In this document: one piece after another, positions 44,333 through 56,075 of the stretch
Numbering within the stretch: position 1 is the stretch's first letter
Layout of the letters: each line of letters opens with the position of its first letter
NCBI GenBank assembly: GCA_964058845.1
Contig: CAXKVR010000147.1
Coordinates: 162,055 to 226,054, forward strand
From: Carex sylvatica
Lineage: Eukaryota; Streptophyta; Magnoliopsida; Poales; Cyperaceae
Reading direction: 5' to 3'
DNA length: 64,000 nt
The notes under the pieces: model-generated
The model's input: only the letters and a program-made list of their open reading frames with translations
What the model was told of the DNA's origin: nothing
Databases searched by the model: none
Program-made: the position numbers and the translations under genes

Positions 44333-45985
44333 TGATAATTTGTTTAATATTTTATGTCTTTGAATCATTATTTGATAAGTCATTTTTTATTTTTAGAAAA
44401 AAAAATGACGAAATTTTTTTATGATGATATGAGAGGAATCCTATCAAATTAATTAATTTGCGGCTCCTTTCAAAATATGTAGTTAAGAATCACGTATTTG
44501 ATGTGGTTTCTCATTGTTCCACACCGCTGCATGATTAGCCACGCGATCAGTTGTCCTTCTTAACGGACCACAAATTAGATGCGATTTTTAAGAATTATTT
44601 CTACAATATGCGGTTTTATTACGAATGACAAGTACAGCGTAAAAGAATTGCATCAAATATGATGTTTCTTTGCAAATGATATTCATTGTGGCTATCAAAT
44701 AAGTGGCGATGTGATATGATAAGGAACCATACGAAATATGCGGTTCTTAAAAAATATGATGTTCCTTTATGAAGGATATTGTGGGTGTCAAATAAGTGGC
44801 GATGTGCTATGATAAGGAACCATATACTAAATATGCGGTTCTGAAAAAATTACGTGAGGAACTACATTTTTTTGCAGTTTCTTTTATGACGTTATTAAAA
44901 AAGTATTTGTATTTTTTTGCTTGTTTGAAAAATATTTATTTATTTTCTATATATATATAAAAAAAAAAAAACTAAAGTCCGTTCCCTTATATGAAAGGAA
45001 ATAAATCGGCTACGATCCTAAATCCAACATTTCATTTGTTTTGAGATTTGTATATAAAAAATAATATTTATAAAGATTCATACAATTAAAAAAATAAAAT
45101 GTTGAATTAGAATTCGTAGGACTCTACAATCTCTGAGGATCGCAGCAGATTTATTTCCTATAAGAAATGTATAGTTAGGTTTGAGTAAGAATATATTAAT
45201 TTAAAAGATGAGTTTAAGGATTGTAGAAATTTGATTGTTATGACATGAAAGCCATCATTGCTATATATTTATGTGTCATGTCATGTCCGTTCACCAAATT
45301 TTGTGGATCTTGGGACCGAGCTCTGAAAAATAAATATTTAAAACGAGGCTTCTTTTGAGAACTGAAATGAGCATTAAAGCTGGAGAGGAAAAAATGTGTC
45401 GTACCGTACCGTGACTAATACTGTGACTTTGATTTTGTATCGTATTATATATCATATTGTGATAATGTGAACAGTGATTCGTGCCGTGCTGTGTCGTGAT
45501 CAAAATGTCAAAGGTAGTCACGACACGCGAATGGTTACGGCACGCGAGTCACGCTGTGACTCGTGTACCGTGACTATTCACGTGCTGTGTTCAAACGTCA
45601 CGTTTCTCATGTTTAACTATTTTTTCATAATTTAAGTTAGTTTTTTCAAGATTCACCATTTGATTAAGACCTAACGGTTCTAATTACACGTGACTCACGT
45701 GATTACGTGTCGTGCCGTACTGTGACCAGATCTTTCGCGTGCCATGCCGTGACCAGATCTTTGAGAAGTAAATATGTTATTTTACTTTCTCGTTTATATC
45801 TTCATTTTTATAGTATGAATAGTCGCTTTTCAAGAAAATTTTATATATTTTTTTTATTAAATCATTGTTTCTTATTAATAAAAAATTCTGAAAAAACAGT
45901 GACTTTTAAAAATTAAAAAAAAATAGAAAAATTAAAAAAAAGTTAATAATATATTAAGCAATATATAAATTCACATATTGAGAAA
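44333..45985 (+). repeat. Tandem segmental duplication, unit B
   Basis: Second unit, colinear with 42037-44332. Private inserts: a 162-base MITE (44997-45158) and a block of about 370 bases at 45395-45765 rich in CGTGCCGTGAC/GTCACGGCACG palindromes, possibly an hAT-like element whose ends I could not define. Shared end: AAAAATTCTGAAAAAACAGTGA...AATTCACATATTG. Confidence 0.78.
44997..45158. mobile_element. Mutator-like MITE in unit B
   Basis: Inverted ends GGAAATAAATCGGCTACGAT and GGAAATAAATCTGCTGCGAT are flanked by TATATGAAA and TATAAGAAA, a 9-bp duplication with one mismatch. The empty site in unit A confirms insertion. Confidence 0.82.
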
Positions 45986-46880
45986 TGGGACTGATGCATG
46001 AATGGGTTCGGAATAAAGTTTCTCGGATGGAAACAAAAACATTTAATTAAGCAAAAATGATAGGCGCCAAAATTAGGGGACCATATGAAACAGGAAGCAC
46101 GTTAAACTTGGAAAATTTGAACAAATTATTAATTGATATGATTAATTGTTTAATTTCACAAAAGACAATAATAGTCTACAAGCTTTGATCTAAACACATT
46201 GCACGCGTGCCGCTTTTTAATCGTGGTATAACTGTACTAATGCAAATATGTGGCATGTAATTGTTGGATGCTATTGTTGTATAAATGAAAGTACGTAATT
46301 AAAATTTATTTGGTCAAATTAAAAAAAAATCAAACAATTTATCTTTGCAATGTTTGATATAATTGCAAATGTCGAGTTTAATTTCTTTAAGAGAAAGATG
46401 GAGGTCACCCTCTATTTTTGGAAGACCGCAGATTGAATTGAAGACCTAAAAAAACAATGCATTTTTTGGAGTCTCCAATTCAATTTGTTGTCCTCTAAGA
46501 ATGAGATCGTAGATTGAATTAGAGGTCATGATAATTTTGAATTCTTCTAATTTGTGATTTTTTTTTAGAGTGGTATTAATAAAAATTTTGGGCTTTCAAA
46601 TAAGGAGTTAGTTTACATAAAAGGAAAGAAATAACAATTAAAAAGGATAAGAGAGAGATTAAAAGAGAAAAATATAATAACAATCTTGGTTTTTTTTGGT
46701 TCTAATTTAAATTGGTGAGTCTACTTGTTATGCATCATTTATCATTAATGTCATTGTTAGTTTGTTAATTATATGTTAAAACATTGTATAATATTGATCA
46801 TTGATGTACTTGTTTTTTTCTTAAAACAATTTAAGTGATAGATATTATATATGGCCTCTACGAAGGTTTTCAAAAAAATA

Positions 46881-46881
46881 A

Positions 46882-46936
<55 letters not shown>
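46881..46936. repeat. (AAT)n microsatellite
   Basis: About eighteen uninterrupted AAT/TAA units. Confidence 0.95.
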
Positions 46937-46940
<4 letters not shown>

Positions 46941-47569
46941 TAAAGATAGATATTCTATATATCTGTGTGGTAGGTTACCTTTCGCTTGCAAATATTTAAG
47001 TAAAAATGGAGGTGAAAAATGAGACGAGAAATCAAAGCATCTTATTCCAAAGCAACATGTGGACAATTTATATGAAAAAGTACATATATATCATACTATA
47101 ATTTTTTTTCAAAAAAAAAAAAATACATATATATATATAGTTTCAATCAAATCGAAAGATTTTCTGTAATAATGTTTTCCACTGTACAAAAGCCTATTGT
47201 ACCAGTAATAAGGTACATGGGATAAAGTCCTACGGGACCACAATCTGAAAAAAAGGTACCAGAATAGAGGCCAAATGTTCACCATTCAATTATATATACC
47301 AGAATTTGAGCACACATATATCACAAAACTTACAGGAGAAGAAATTTTGTATAGTGGGTCATCCATTTGATTTACTGCTTATCACATTTTTGGGTGAAAA
47401 GACAAAGAAACTGATTCAATTAATGCATGTCTACCAGTTGTTTCACTTCATTTTTCTGATGACCATTTGGTGTAGTCTTGTACAGTTTTTCTGGCAAGCA
47501 TATATACCGAACCGAAGCTGATTTTGTTCTTCTTTTTGCATAAGGGCTTCTGTTTGTCCGGGCATTCAT

Positions 47570-47660
47570 TTTTTTTTTAATGTCTATTGCGGGATTTGAA
47601 TTTGCGTCTTTCCGTAGAATCGAGGCATATCATCCTATATGCTAAGCTTGCGGTTCTAAC
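47570..47660 (-). mobile_element. Possible SINE-like remnant
   Basis: On the minus strand CTTAGCATATAGGATGATAT (A-box-like) and AAATTCAAATCCCGC (B-box-like) are followed by a run of A (T run at 47571-47579 on plus). Weak evidence; no second copy was seen. Confidence 0.35.
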
Positions 47661-47665
47661 CGAAG

Positions 47666-47815
47666 CTGGTTTGTTACTGGTAAATAGTTTTATACTGTAA
47701 CTTATTACATATACTGGTTTGTTACTGGTAAATAGTTTTTATACTGCAACTTATTAAATAGTTCTAACCGAAGCTGGTTTGTTACTGGTAAATAGTTTTT
47801 ATACTGCTATTAACT
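47666..47815 (+). repeat. Tandem repeat (CTGGTTTGTTACTGGTAAATAG x3)
   Basis: Units begin at 47666, 47714 and 47774 and share CTGGTTTGTTACTGGTAAAT, AGTTTTTATACTGC and, twice, GTTCTAACCGAAG. The spacing varies (48 and 60 bases) because the linker was partly lost. Confidence 0.8.
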
Positions 47816-48353
47816 ACCAAAAAAAATTATGAATTTTTAGTTTGTGAGTTAGGAAATAAATAATTAATGTAGAAAACATGTTTAAATTTCAAGTGAATTT
47901 CAAGCTCAATGTATATATATTTTTGACAGTATTTGTTAGTCTAGAGCTGTCATCCCAAATGCAAAACAACTAAATTTAACAATAATATCTTTTTGGATTG
48001 CGTGTAAAGAGAATGTGTTTCTTTAGAGACTACCAACCAACCTTCCTTTTTTTTGTTTTAAATGTGATTGATCGTTAGTTCAAAAGTTTAAAGCCATGTG
48101 GAGATTAGTAATTGATGGATCATAAAGTTTTCTCTAGCTAGGAATCTCCCAAAGTATATATGAGCAAAATATATATATATATATATATATGCTTCATGTC
48201 TGGTGTGGCACTTAAAAAATCAATCTTTCAGAATTTTCTGTATACAAATAAAGCACCCATAATTCATTTGTATGAAATTGTAATTTTCTCTAAGGGTCTG
48301 ATCAGCTACCACCATATCTGTGAAAACAAAAATTTACTCTACAATTTCTCTAA

Positions 48354-48494
48354 GGACTTGTTTGGCTATTATTGTGTTCGTGAGAAAAAAAAAATTACTT
48401 TGAGTAAATTTTTTTTTCCCACGCGCACAGTGTTTCGGCAATTCAAATTGAACCCGAACTCAAGTCCATTCCCGTCTGGCAGCCGAACAAGCTC
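48354..48494. mobile_element. PIF/Harbinger (Tourist-like) MITE
   Basis: Inverted ends GGACTTGTTTGGCTATTATT and GAGCTTGTTCGGCTGCCAGA are flanked by TAA on both sides (48351-48353, 48495-48497). A 3-bp TAA duplication is typical of PIF/Harbinger. 141 bases. Confidence 0.6.
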
Positions 48495-48923
48495 TAAAAT
48501 TATGTCAAGAAAATATTAAAAGAAATGGATAAGTAATGTTAAATATAAACAACAGCATAGATATAACAAGAAAAAATAAAATAAGGTTTATATCCTTCCT
48601 CTGCACAAATATCGATCATGATGTATGCACCGATTGTCTTGCTATATTTCTCCAATTATCGGTTTTGTTCTATCTTGTTTAATCCAATAATCAGATATTA
48701 TTGGCCTCATTTGTACTTTTTTATATATAAAATTTTGAAAGCTGACTTAATATAAAATTAAATCAAGGAAATCTCTATTTGATTAGTTAAACACAAGTTA
48801 CAAGTCCCAACATCATTAAATTTATAGATGACATCAATGATATTACAATATATAAAAATATAGATATGTCACATGAACTAATGCTTTGAACTAATTAGCT
48901 TCAACCAATTAATTAATTATAGT

Positions 48924-49148
48924 GTGGGAGTTATGTCCAAACGGTTTGGGGTAAAGTTTCATCCAAAGTCAAATCTAAATCGTTCAATCTGTACCAAAAT
49001 TCGTATAAACATTTAGATTCATTGCAATGAGTCATTTATATTTATTAAATTATAAATATATTTGCACGAATCTCAATGTATATCGGACGTTTAAGCATCA
49101 CTTTGAACGAAACTTTGTCCAAAGTTCTTAGGACAAAACCCAATCCCT
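48924..49148. mobile_element. Palindromic MITE
   Basis: The left arm GTCCAAACGGTTTGGGGTAA...GTTTCATCCAAAGT pairs with a right arm whose complement is TTGTCCTAAGAACTTTGGACAAAGTTTCGTTCAAAGT. TTAATTATA occurs on both sides, at about 48912-48921 and 49146-49155, as a possible 9-bp duplication. No ORF. Confidence 0.6.
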
Positions 49149-49692
49149 TAATTATAATGGTAATATGATGCAAATGCAATAAGCACTAGTGTTTAGTGCA
49201 TGCACCAAACCCAAAACATCACATGCAAACTACTTAAGCTAGCTAATAAGGGGAAATGGATAGGTCTAAATTATGTGATACACATGACTACACATGGCTG
49301 GGCTCCATGTGTTCTTACAAAGGCATGCACCTCTCCGCATTTGTTTCTGTAGAGTACTGATCAGTAATTCATTCAAATAATTGGTTTAATTAGTCAAATT
49401 TAGGTTTATTTTTGTCAAACTTTAATCAAAGTTTGATGGTCTTACTTGTTTTAGTGTAACATAGTTATAATAATGTGCATGTTGCCCTCTATGTCTCAAA
49501 TGAGTCAACTATTTAGCTGCAAATGTTGATTTTAAGAATTAATCTGTGATTGCTGATTTGTCTAGAAAACATAGAGAAAAGAAAATGTAACAATGAAAAT
49601 TTAAGGTAGATCTTATTTGGAGGTTAATGAAAGCATAAGTAATAATGATGTTACATGCCTACATACATGTGTATATATATATATATATATAG

Positions 49693-50087
49693 GGGGGTTT
49701 CAAATACCTTCATTTTTGGTGTCTCCACCATTCCTTTATTTTTAAAAAGTTAATAAATCAAAATTTAAATCATAAACATCAAAATAAAACCATTAGATGT
49801 GATCTATATTATTTTCTCTATGTGCTCATTTAAAAAAAATATCGCATTTTGATTTTTTTTTTATGTGAATCAATCATTTGAAAAATCAACGTCTAGAAAT
49901 TATCCACATTAGTGCATTTTTACAAGCTCTTGATGACAACCAAAAAAAATTTGATATGTCACAATTTTTTACAAGTGCATAGATAAAATAATGTAGATCA
50001 TATCCAACGGTTTTATTTTGACTTTTAAGTTTTAAATTTTGAGTTATTAAAATTCTTAAAAATTGAGGCATTTGAACCCTCCTCAAA
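49693..50087. mobile_element. Palindromic MITE (family C) between (TA)n tracts
   Basis: Left arm GGGGGGTTTCAAATACCTTC and right arm complement GAGGAGGGTTCAAATGCCTC, with (TA)n on both sides (49673-49691 and 50088-50100). The core is AAATTATCCACATTAGTGCATTTTTACAAG. The terminal GAGGAGGGTTYAAATGC is shared with the family B element at 52238. Related partial copies are at 3050, 8225 and 12850. Confidence 0.7.
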
Positions 50088-51330
50088 TATATATATATAT
50101 TGTTTATTTAATTCTTATTCTTTGTCTGACAGATTGTTAGAGATCCGGGAAGCAACAATATAGATTAAAAAAAAAAAATTTTGGATTGATTTTTCTGACC
50201 AAAGCAACCTCAAGTTGGCTTTGAGGATATGTTTCTTAATCCATAATTAATTAATGGTATAAGAGACTTGTGTTAGACATGTGATCCCATTTGTTCCTAC
50301 ATCAAAGATTCCTTGTATCCATATATATATATGTGTTCTGGCATGATTTTATTAAGGACTTGGGATATCATTTTTTTATTTTGGTTTTGCATTGACGTGG
50401 AGAGTACATATAAAGAGGTTTTATTAATTTAATTTCTGTAAAGTTTTGAATTCGGTGGGGATTTCTTTAAATAACAATTAAGATAGATTAATTAAAGGGC
50501 AGTTAATTTAGTGGTCAAGGCAGGAACGAGATTAGAAAATTGAGACTGAAGAGATGAATATGTTACTGTAATTTATATAATTTTATTTTATGAGAAGAAT
50601 GAAGAGTAAACCTTCAAAAAAAAAAAAGAAGACTGAAAATTAAGTATTTAACTCATGCAAAAATTACCAAGTTAAATTTAATTATAGAAAGGTTGAGCCA
50701 CCTCCAGACAATTTTAAGGTTAAAATTTACTTTCAAGTTGGATCAAGCTCAATCTGGTATGTATATAGACTGTAGAGATATATATACCGTTCAAAATTCG
50801 TGTCAGGTTAAAATAACGATTCAGATCAACTAATTCTACGGAACAGTACCTCTGCACTTCCTATTAATTAGAATCCACACGACTATTAAAGCGGCCCCAT
50901 GCGTTCCACCTCGAATCGGATTGATCTGGGACAGTTCTTTTCACTTAATTTTTACGAATCTCAAAGCACAAATAATACTGCCCCGACTGAGAGTAAATTC
51001 TGGACTGTTCTTCTAGTAATTGTAAAAGATTTTTTTTTTTCGAGGAGATGTGGATTCGGATGCTATATTGCTATGAGTGTTATGAAACATGATATATATA
51101 TATATATCAGCTGTTAAGTTCACAACAATTATATATCCCATAAAATGTTAGATCCTGCCGAGTGCTCCTATCCTACGTGGAAAATCAGTTTTTGCTGATT
51201 AATTAATCCCAATAGAAATATTGCCACGTGGTGCTAGCACATGCATGATTGATTTACTTTTTGAGTAATCTTAGGATAAAATTCATAATTATTAGTATAT
51301 ATGTTTGACAGATAGAAAGTAATATATATA

Positions 51331-51720
51331 GGAGGGATTCAATTACACTCTTTTTTGGTGACATTAAATTACACTTTTTATTTTTACAGTTTTCAAATTT
51401 CAAACAGTTGATTCAAACTGTTCAACATAATGGATATGTTAAAATGTGCTTGCAGATCAAATTTTATATTTTTTTGGAATTTATTTACTATTTATGAAGT
51501 ATTTAACAAAATCGCTATATTTAGACCGTTAAATTTTTGTACTCATCTTAATAACTAGTAAAAAAAAATAGAAAAATATAAAATTTGATCTACAAGCATA
51601 TTTTATAATATCCATCAAGTTGAACGGTTTGGATCGACTGTTTGAACTTTGTAAACATAGGGTGTAATCCGGTGTCACCAAAAGAGGGTGTAATTGGATC
51701 CCTCCTCTCTCTCTCTCTCT
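51331..51720. mobile_element. Family B palindromic MITE with GGAGGGATTCAATTACACTC outer module
   Basis: Left arm GGAGGGATTCAATTACACTC and right arm GGTGTAATTGGATCCCTCC are inverted. The inner modules (GTTCAACATAATGGATATG, CAGATCAAATTTTATATTTT, TTACTATTTATGAAG) match 5944-6321. It is followed by (CT)n and (TA)n. Confidence 0.75.
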
Positions 51721-51779
51721 GTATATATATATATAACATGACATATTTTCATTATTAATTTGAAAACTACAAAAGTTTA

Positions 51780-51912
51780 ATTAGCATTTATAGTGTCATA
51801 GTGGAATGGTTTAAAAAAAGACGCTATATTCCGCTATAGCGTCGATAGCGCCATAGTTTTTATGGTCCAAAAATACTATAACATTACTATAGCACTGCTA
51901 TAGCGCGCTATT
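51780..51912. mobile_element. hAT-like remnant (GCTATTTAGAACCTTAG end)
   Basis: The right end GCTATTTAGAACCTTAG and the internal CGCTATAGCG palindromes match the complete 179-base element at 54403-54581. The left end is diverged. Confidence 0.5.
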
Positions 51913-52237
51913 TAGAACCTTAGAAAATTATATATAGAGGTGTCTTTTCTACATTCAAACTCTACCATCTGTGGTTAATTTTAGTGAGAAAAAAAGGGAA
52001 AAAAAAAAAAATATGTTACTCTTAGATTAAACCTTCTTTGCCTTCTTAATTTTTAGAGTTACTTTTCTTATTCCAATTTTCACCGAACACAAACTCTTTA
52101 GCTCTACTTAAAATTTAATTTCATGTTAATTGCTGAACAATATGAGATTAATTATAATAAAGATTCCATTGTACATAGCCATTAATTTTTTTCCATTAAA
52201 ATATTAATAGCTAGGTAATATATAGAATCCCTTTATT

Positions 52238-52655
52238 GAGGATGGTTCAAATGCACTCAAATTTTTGTGCATCCAAATGCACCTTATTTTTCAAATCCTT
52301 TTTTTTCATTTTCAAAGTCCGAATAGTCAATCCGAACCGTTAGATACGATCTATATATTATGTAGTTGGAGCCCAAATTTTATATTTTTTGAATTTTTTT
52401 TACTATTTATTAAGCCACTTTGAAAATCACTGATTTTACATTTTCTGGACCATTGGATCAGCGATTTTCAAAATGGTTTAATAAATAGTAAAAAAAATTC
52501 AAAAAATATAAAATTTGGTCTTCAAGCACATCTTAATATATAGATCGTATCTAATGGTTCGGATTGACTATTCGGACTTTGAAAACGGAGAAAGAATTTG
52601 AAAGATAGAGTGCATTTAAGTGCACAAAAATTTAGGTGCATTTAAACCCTCCTCT
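52238..52655. mobile_element. Family B palindromic MITE with clean 9-bp target duplication
   Basis: Ends are GAGGATGGTTCAAATGCAC and AGAGGAGGGTTTAAATGCAC (inverted). CCCTTTATT flanks it perfectly at 52229-52237 and 52656-52664. Inner modules: CAATCCGAACCGTTAGATAC, GGAGCCCAAATTTTATATTT, TACTATTTATTAAGCC and inverted counterparts. This copy is not embedded in TA repeats and so reveals the Mutator-like duplication length. Confidence 0.85.
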
Positions 52656-53504
52656 CCCTTTATTACATCATAATTTAGAAATATAATATAAAATTCTTGT
52701 GAAGTCAAACAAATCCTAAGACCAAAAAAAAAAAAAAAATAGACAAACTTCTGGTGCTGCATGAATATTTCTCAGTAATTATAACACTATATTTAATCCA
52801 ATTGCAATCTAATGTTTACAGATACTTTCACATCATATATTTCATATTTATTTTTGCAACTTAATTATGTTATTATTAGTACATTTTCTATTGAAAACAG
52901 GGAGTAATATCAACCATTAATCACAGGGTCTACATGTACTACTTAGCTCATCATTTGTTTTCTTATATGGTAAATTTTTTTTTTTCATTTTTGTCTCTTA
53001 TGATTTTTTTGGTATAATAGCTAAACATTTACATATATATATATATATATATATGAAGATCTATTTATAATATTAAATGATGTGATGTCCCATAACTATC
53101 AAAACTGATAGCCTTTTTAAAGTTATATGACTTTGCATAAATCCAACACCCTTACTGAGATAGGCATCTTACTATAGCTAGATTACATGAACATTTTCTC
53201 TTTTGAATTTTATTGAAGCCAAATTAAGTAAATATTGTGAATATCTAGAGCAATTTATAATTAAGTAGTTCCTTTCTAAAATACAAACCATGCAAAAACA
53301 GGTTATAGGCCTCTACATAAACAATACAAGAAGGAAAGCCTTAATTCCTTGGGTCTTTCTTTCTAATTACAATTGTAGAAAGACAATCCTCTACCAAAAA
53401 AAAACAGAAAATAAAAACAAAGAAAGGACCAAAAAGGAAAAAAAAATTAAATAATATAACAGCCATAGCATAATACTACTAATTAGAAGTGGCAAACAAG
53501 CTCC

Positions 53505-53714
53505 TCATATTCCACAAAGCACTGAAATCTTTCTGAGAACAACCACTTTCAACTCTAAGTAGCAAATGTACTCTGCAGTTGTGCGAAGCAATGTATCGAT
53601 ATCCGTTTGGACCGGCGAACCAGGCACAATCTTCTTTAGCTCTCTGAACTTTCTCTTAACCAGAAACTGGAAAGACCTTCTCTTCCTTACTACAAGGAAA
53701 GATCTCTTTGCCAT
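53505..53714 (-). CDS. Atypical HLH regulator (UPBEAT1/IBH1/PAR-like)
   Basis: Single-exon 69-residue protein. After a basic N-terminus (MAKRSFLVVRKRRSF) comes a helix-loop-helix: helix 1 LVKRKFRELKKIVPG (about 18-32), loop SPVQTDIDTLLR, helix 2 TTAEYICYLELKVVVLRKIS (about 45-64). The RELKKIVPG and TAEYIxxLExKV blocks are those of plant atypical bHLH proteins. The basic region lacks the His-Glu-Arg set needed for E-box contact, so it should act by forming heterodimers in the nucleus (inferred). UPBEAT1-type proteins are nearer 100 residues, so this one is short. The start GAGACATGGC sits about 80 bases downstream of a minus-strand TATA box. No intron is needed. Which HLH subfamily it belongs to is uncertain. 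Confidence 0.8.
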   Translation of the reverse strand: MAKRSFLVVRKRRSFQFLVKRKFRELKKIVPGSPVQTDIDTLLRTTAEYICYLELKVVVLRKISVLCGI

Positions 53715-53794
53715 GTCTCAAAGAGATTTATATATGTTGTGGATGTTACTAGAAACTTGAAAGTGTGTTGTGAGAGAGAGGTGGTTTTGAGGGG

Positions 53795-53840
53795 TTTATA
53801 TAGGCGATAGGAAAAAGAGAGAGAGAGAGAGAGAGAGCAT
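53795..53840 (-). promoter_or_regulatory. TATA box and CT tract of the HLH gene
   Basis: On the minus strand CCTATATAAA (53795-53804) lies about 81 bases upstream of the ATG, with a (CT)n tract (53812-53838) just upstream of it. The expected transcription start is near 53768, giving a leader of about 50 bases containing another CT-rich patch. Confidence 0.65.
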
Positions 53841-54402
53841 GTGACAAAACGTTTATCAATGGTTACAGTCATGTAGACTGAGCTGGAAAAGGGTATACTT
53901 GGACCTTGTAAAGGCCACTAGTTGTTGCATAGCATGGCATGACATAATGGGCATCCAACAAAATTACTAAATTATTTTGCACAGTTTGAGTTTGATTGGA
54001 AAGGAGACAGGCTGATATGTTATTTGGTTAAATACCCATGTTTCTCTGCTTATCAAAGCTTCTCAATTCCTTAATATTTTGTTTCCTTATCTTTGTTGAA
54101 AAAGGTGAATTGTAAACTTATGTCATTTAATATATCAGATTCTGGCATATCCCAACTTGAATTTCTGGGACACTGAGTAATAATTATTTTTTACTTAGCT
54201 AATTTATGTACTGTGCAGAATAACCAGAAGGTCAATGAAATGGATCAGATCTGTTTCAGTTGGTGTTTCAAAATCTGATTTTGATCACTTTGGTTATGTT
54301 TTCTTTTTTACATTTTGAGATTTGTCATTTATGGCGATTGAGTACCCTCTGTGGTACCAGACTGTGCAGAATACTCCCAACCGAGCCAAAATCACTTTCA
54401 AT

Positions 54403-54581
54403 CAGAGTTCTAAATAGCTATAGTTATGCAATAGCTACGCTATGGCTTTTTCGGATCTCAAAAGCTATAACGCTACCAACTGTTTTTCTTTTATAATAAA
54501 TATAAATAGCTAGCTATGGTTGCGCTATAGCTTTTTCAAACTTTAAAAGCTATAGCGCTATAATCGCTATTTAGAACCTTG
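54403..54581. mobile_element. hAT-like MITE (179 bases)
   Basis: Ends CAGAGTTCTAAATAGC and CAAGGTTCTAAATAGC (inverted). Flanks CTTTCAAT and CTTTAGAT are a diverged 8-bp duplication (two mismatches). The interior is palindromic around GCTATAGCG. A relative lies at 51780-51912. Confidence 0.7.
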
Positions 54582-55317
54582 CTTTAGATTATATTTGGAA
54601 CATAGGGGGTCTGCTTTGAGATTCGTGCCAGAGTAAAACAGACTAATCAGATCTCATTCTACACGGTCTGGTACCACGTTGGATCTGAATTTATTCATGG
54701 CTGGGTTAATTTATAATTTAGGTTGTTTCTAGTTCAAGCAGTTTCCGGTCTCTGACAAGCGAGGTGTCAGATATCGTGTTAATTAGGCTTGAAGCTTGAG
54801 TTTCGAGATTTTGCCAACATAAAATTGATTTTCGACAATCGGGTTTTCATATTAATTCATGCTCCAATCAATTAAAATTTGGTTCTGCTCATATAATTGA
54901 TTTGTGTTAATTGGGTCAGATCAGGATTTGGGTTGATTGAGTCGGATCGGGTTTTATATTGGACCAACCGATTTAGTCGAGTCGGATTTTGCTATCTATA
55001 CAAGCAAAATACTAAATTATAAATACTTCGGTTTATTTCAGCAACTCGAATGCTATAGAAGGATCAAACAGATGAACAGGTACAAAACACTGGTACCGAT
55101 CTAAAGAATAGAAAATGGAATCATAAATTCATTTTAGATGACCCAAAATGAGAATAAAAATCATCAAAGTGAGAAAATACAAATCAAAAAGCTTGATTAA
55201 CTCAAAATCTGAGATAATTAACTTCCCATCTCTAGTTGGTACTAAATGGTACCAGCAATTCCATTTTTTTTTTTTTTTTTGTTGTTGTAGTAATAAGAGC
55301 CCCCAATATCCTCTGCT

Positions 55318-56075
55318 TAGAGGGCTGCTCTCGGACCGGGTTTACCCGGGGTCGGGTACGGGTTTGGGTCGGGTACGGGTAGGTCGGGTAAACGGGTATC
55401 TCGGGTCGGGTATACTCGGGTATAATTTTCAAAAACCATACCCTACCCGAGTTTTACCCGTGCCCGTGGTACCCGGCACGGGTATGGCGGTCCGGGTCGG
55501 GTACCCGTTCTTTTTTTTCTTTTCTTTTCCTTTTTTTTTTTTCTGTTTTTCTGTTTTTTTTTTTTTTTTTCTGTTTTTCTGTTTTTTTTTTTTTTTTTTT
55601 TTCCTGTTTTTTTAGGCGGCAAATTCGAAATTTCAAAAAAAATTTGAATTTTTTTGAATTTTTTTGAATTTTTTTGAATTTTTCTGAATTTTTCTGAATT
55701 TTTCTGAATTTTTCTGAATTTTTTTGAATTTTTTAACGGGTTCGGGTACGGGTACGGGTTCGGGTACGGGTACGGGTACGGGTTCGGGTACGGGTACGGG
55801 TACGGGTTCGAGTACGGGTACGGGTACGGGTTCGGGTACGGGTCCGGGTCGGGTCAGGTCGGGTACGGGTCCGGATCGGGTCGGTCGGGTCGGACGTAAA
55901 TCGGACCGGATTTGCTCGGGTTTTGAACCAAATAACCGTACCCTACCCGTTTTTTACCCGTACCCGTGTACCCGTTTACCCGACCCATACCCGGGCTCGG
56001 GCACAGGTAACCCGGGTACCGGACACGGGCGGGTACGGGTCGGGTCTGCCCCCGATGGGTATTTGCAAACCACTA
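55318..56075. mobile_element. Non-autonomous hAT element with GGGTAC/GGGTTC hexamer arrays
   Basis: A perfect 8-bp duplication CCTCTGCT lies at 55310-55317 and 56076-56083. Ends TAGAGGGCTGC and TAGTGGTTTGC (inverted) match imperfectly. The left quarter has GGGTCGGGTACGGGT-type repeats, the middle long T runs and GAATTTTTTT 11-mers, and the right third a tandem array of TACGGG/TTCGGG hexamers (55737-55880). The 155- and 124-residue ORFs here are translations of this simple sequence. Confidence 0.85.

Noticed and set aside
46845..47066. Poly-leucine frame on the minus strand
   Set aside because: Product of the (AAT)n microsatellite.
55148..55615. 155-residue open frame (and 124-residue frame at 55724-56098)
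   Set aside because: They are translations of GGGTAC hexamer arrays and T runs inside an hAT element. No domain, no gene structure.
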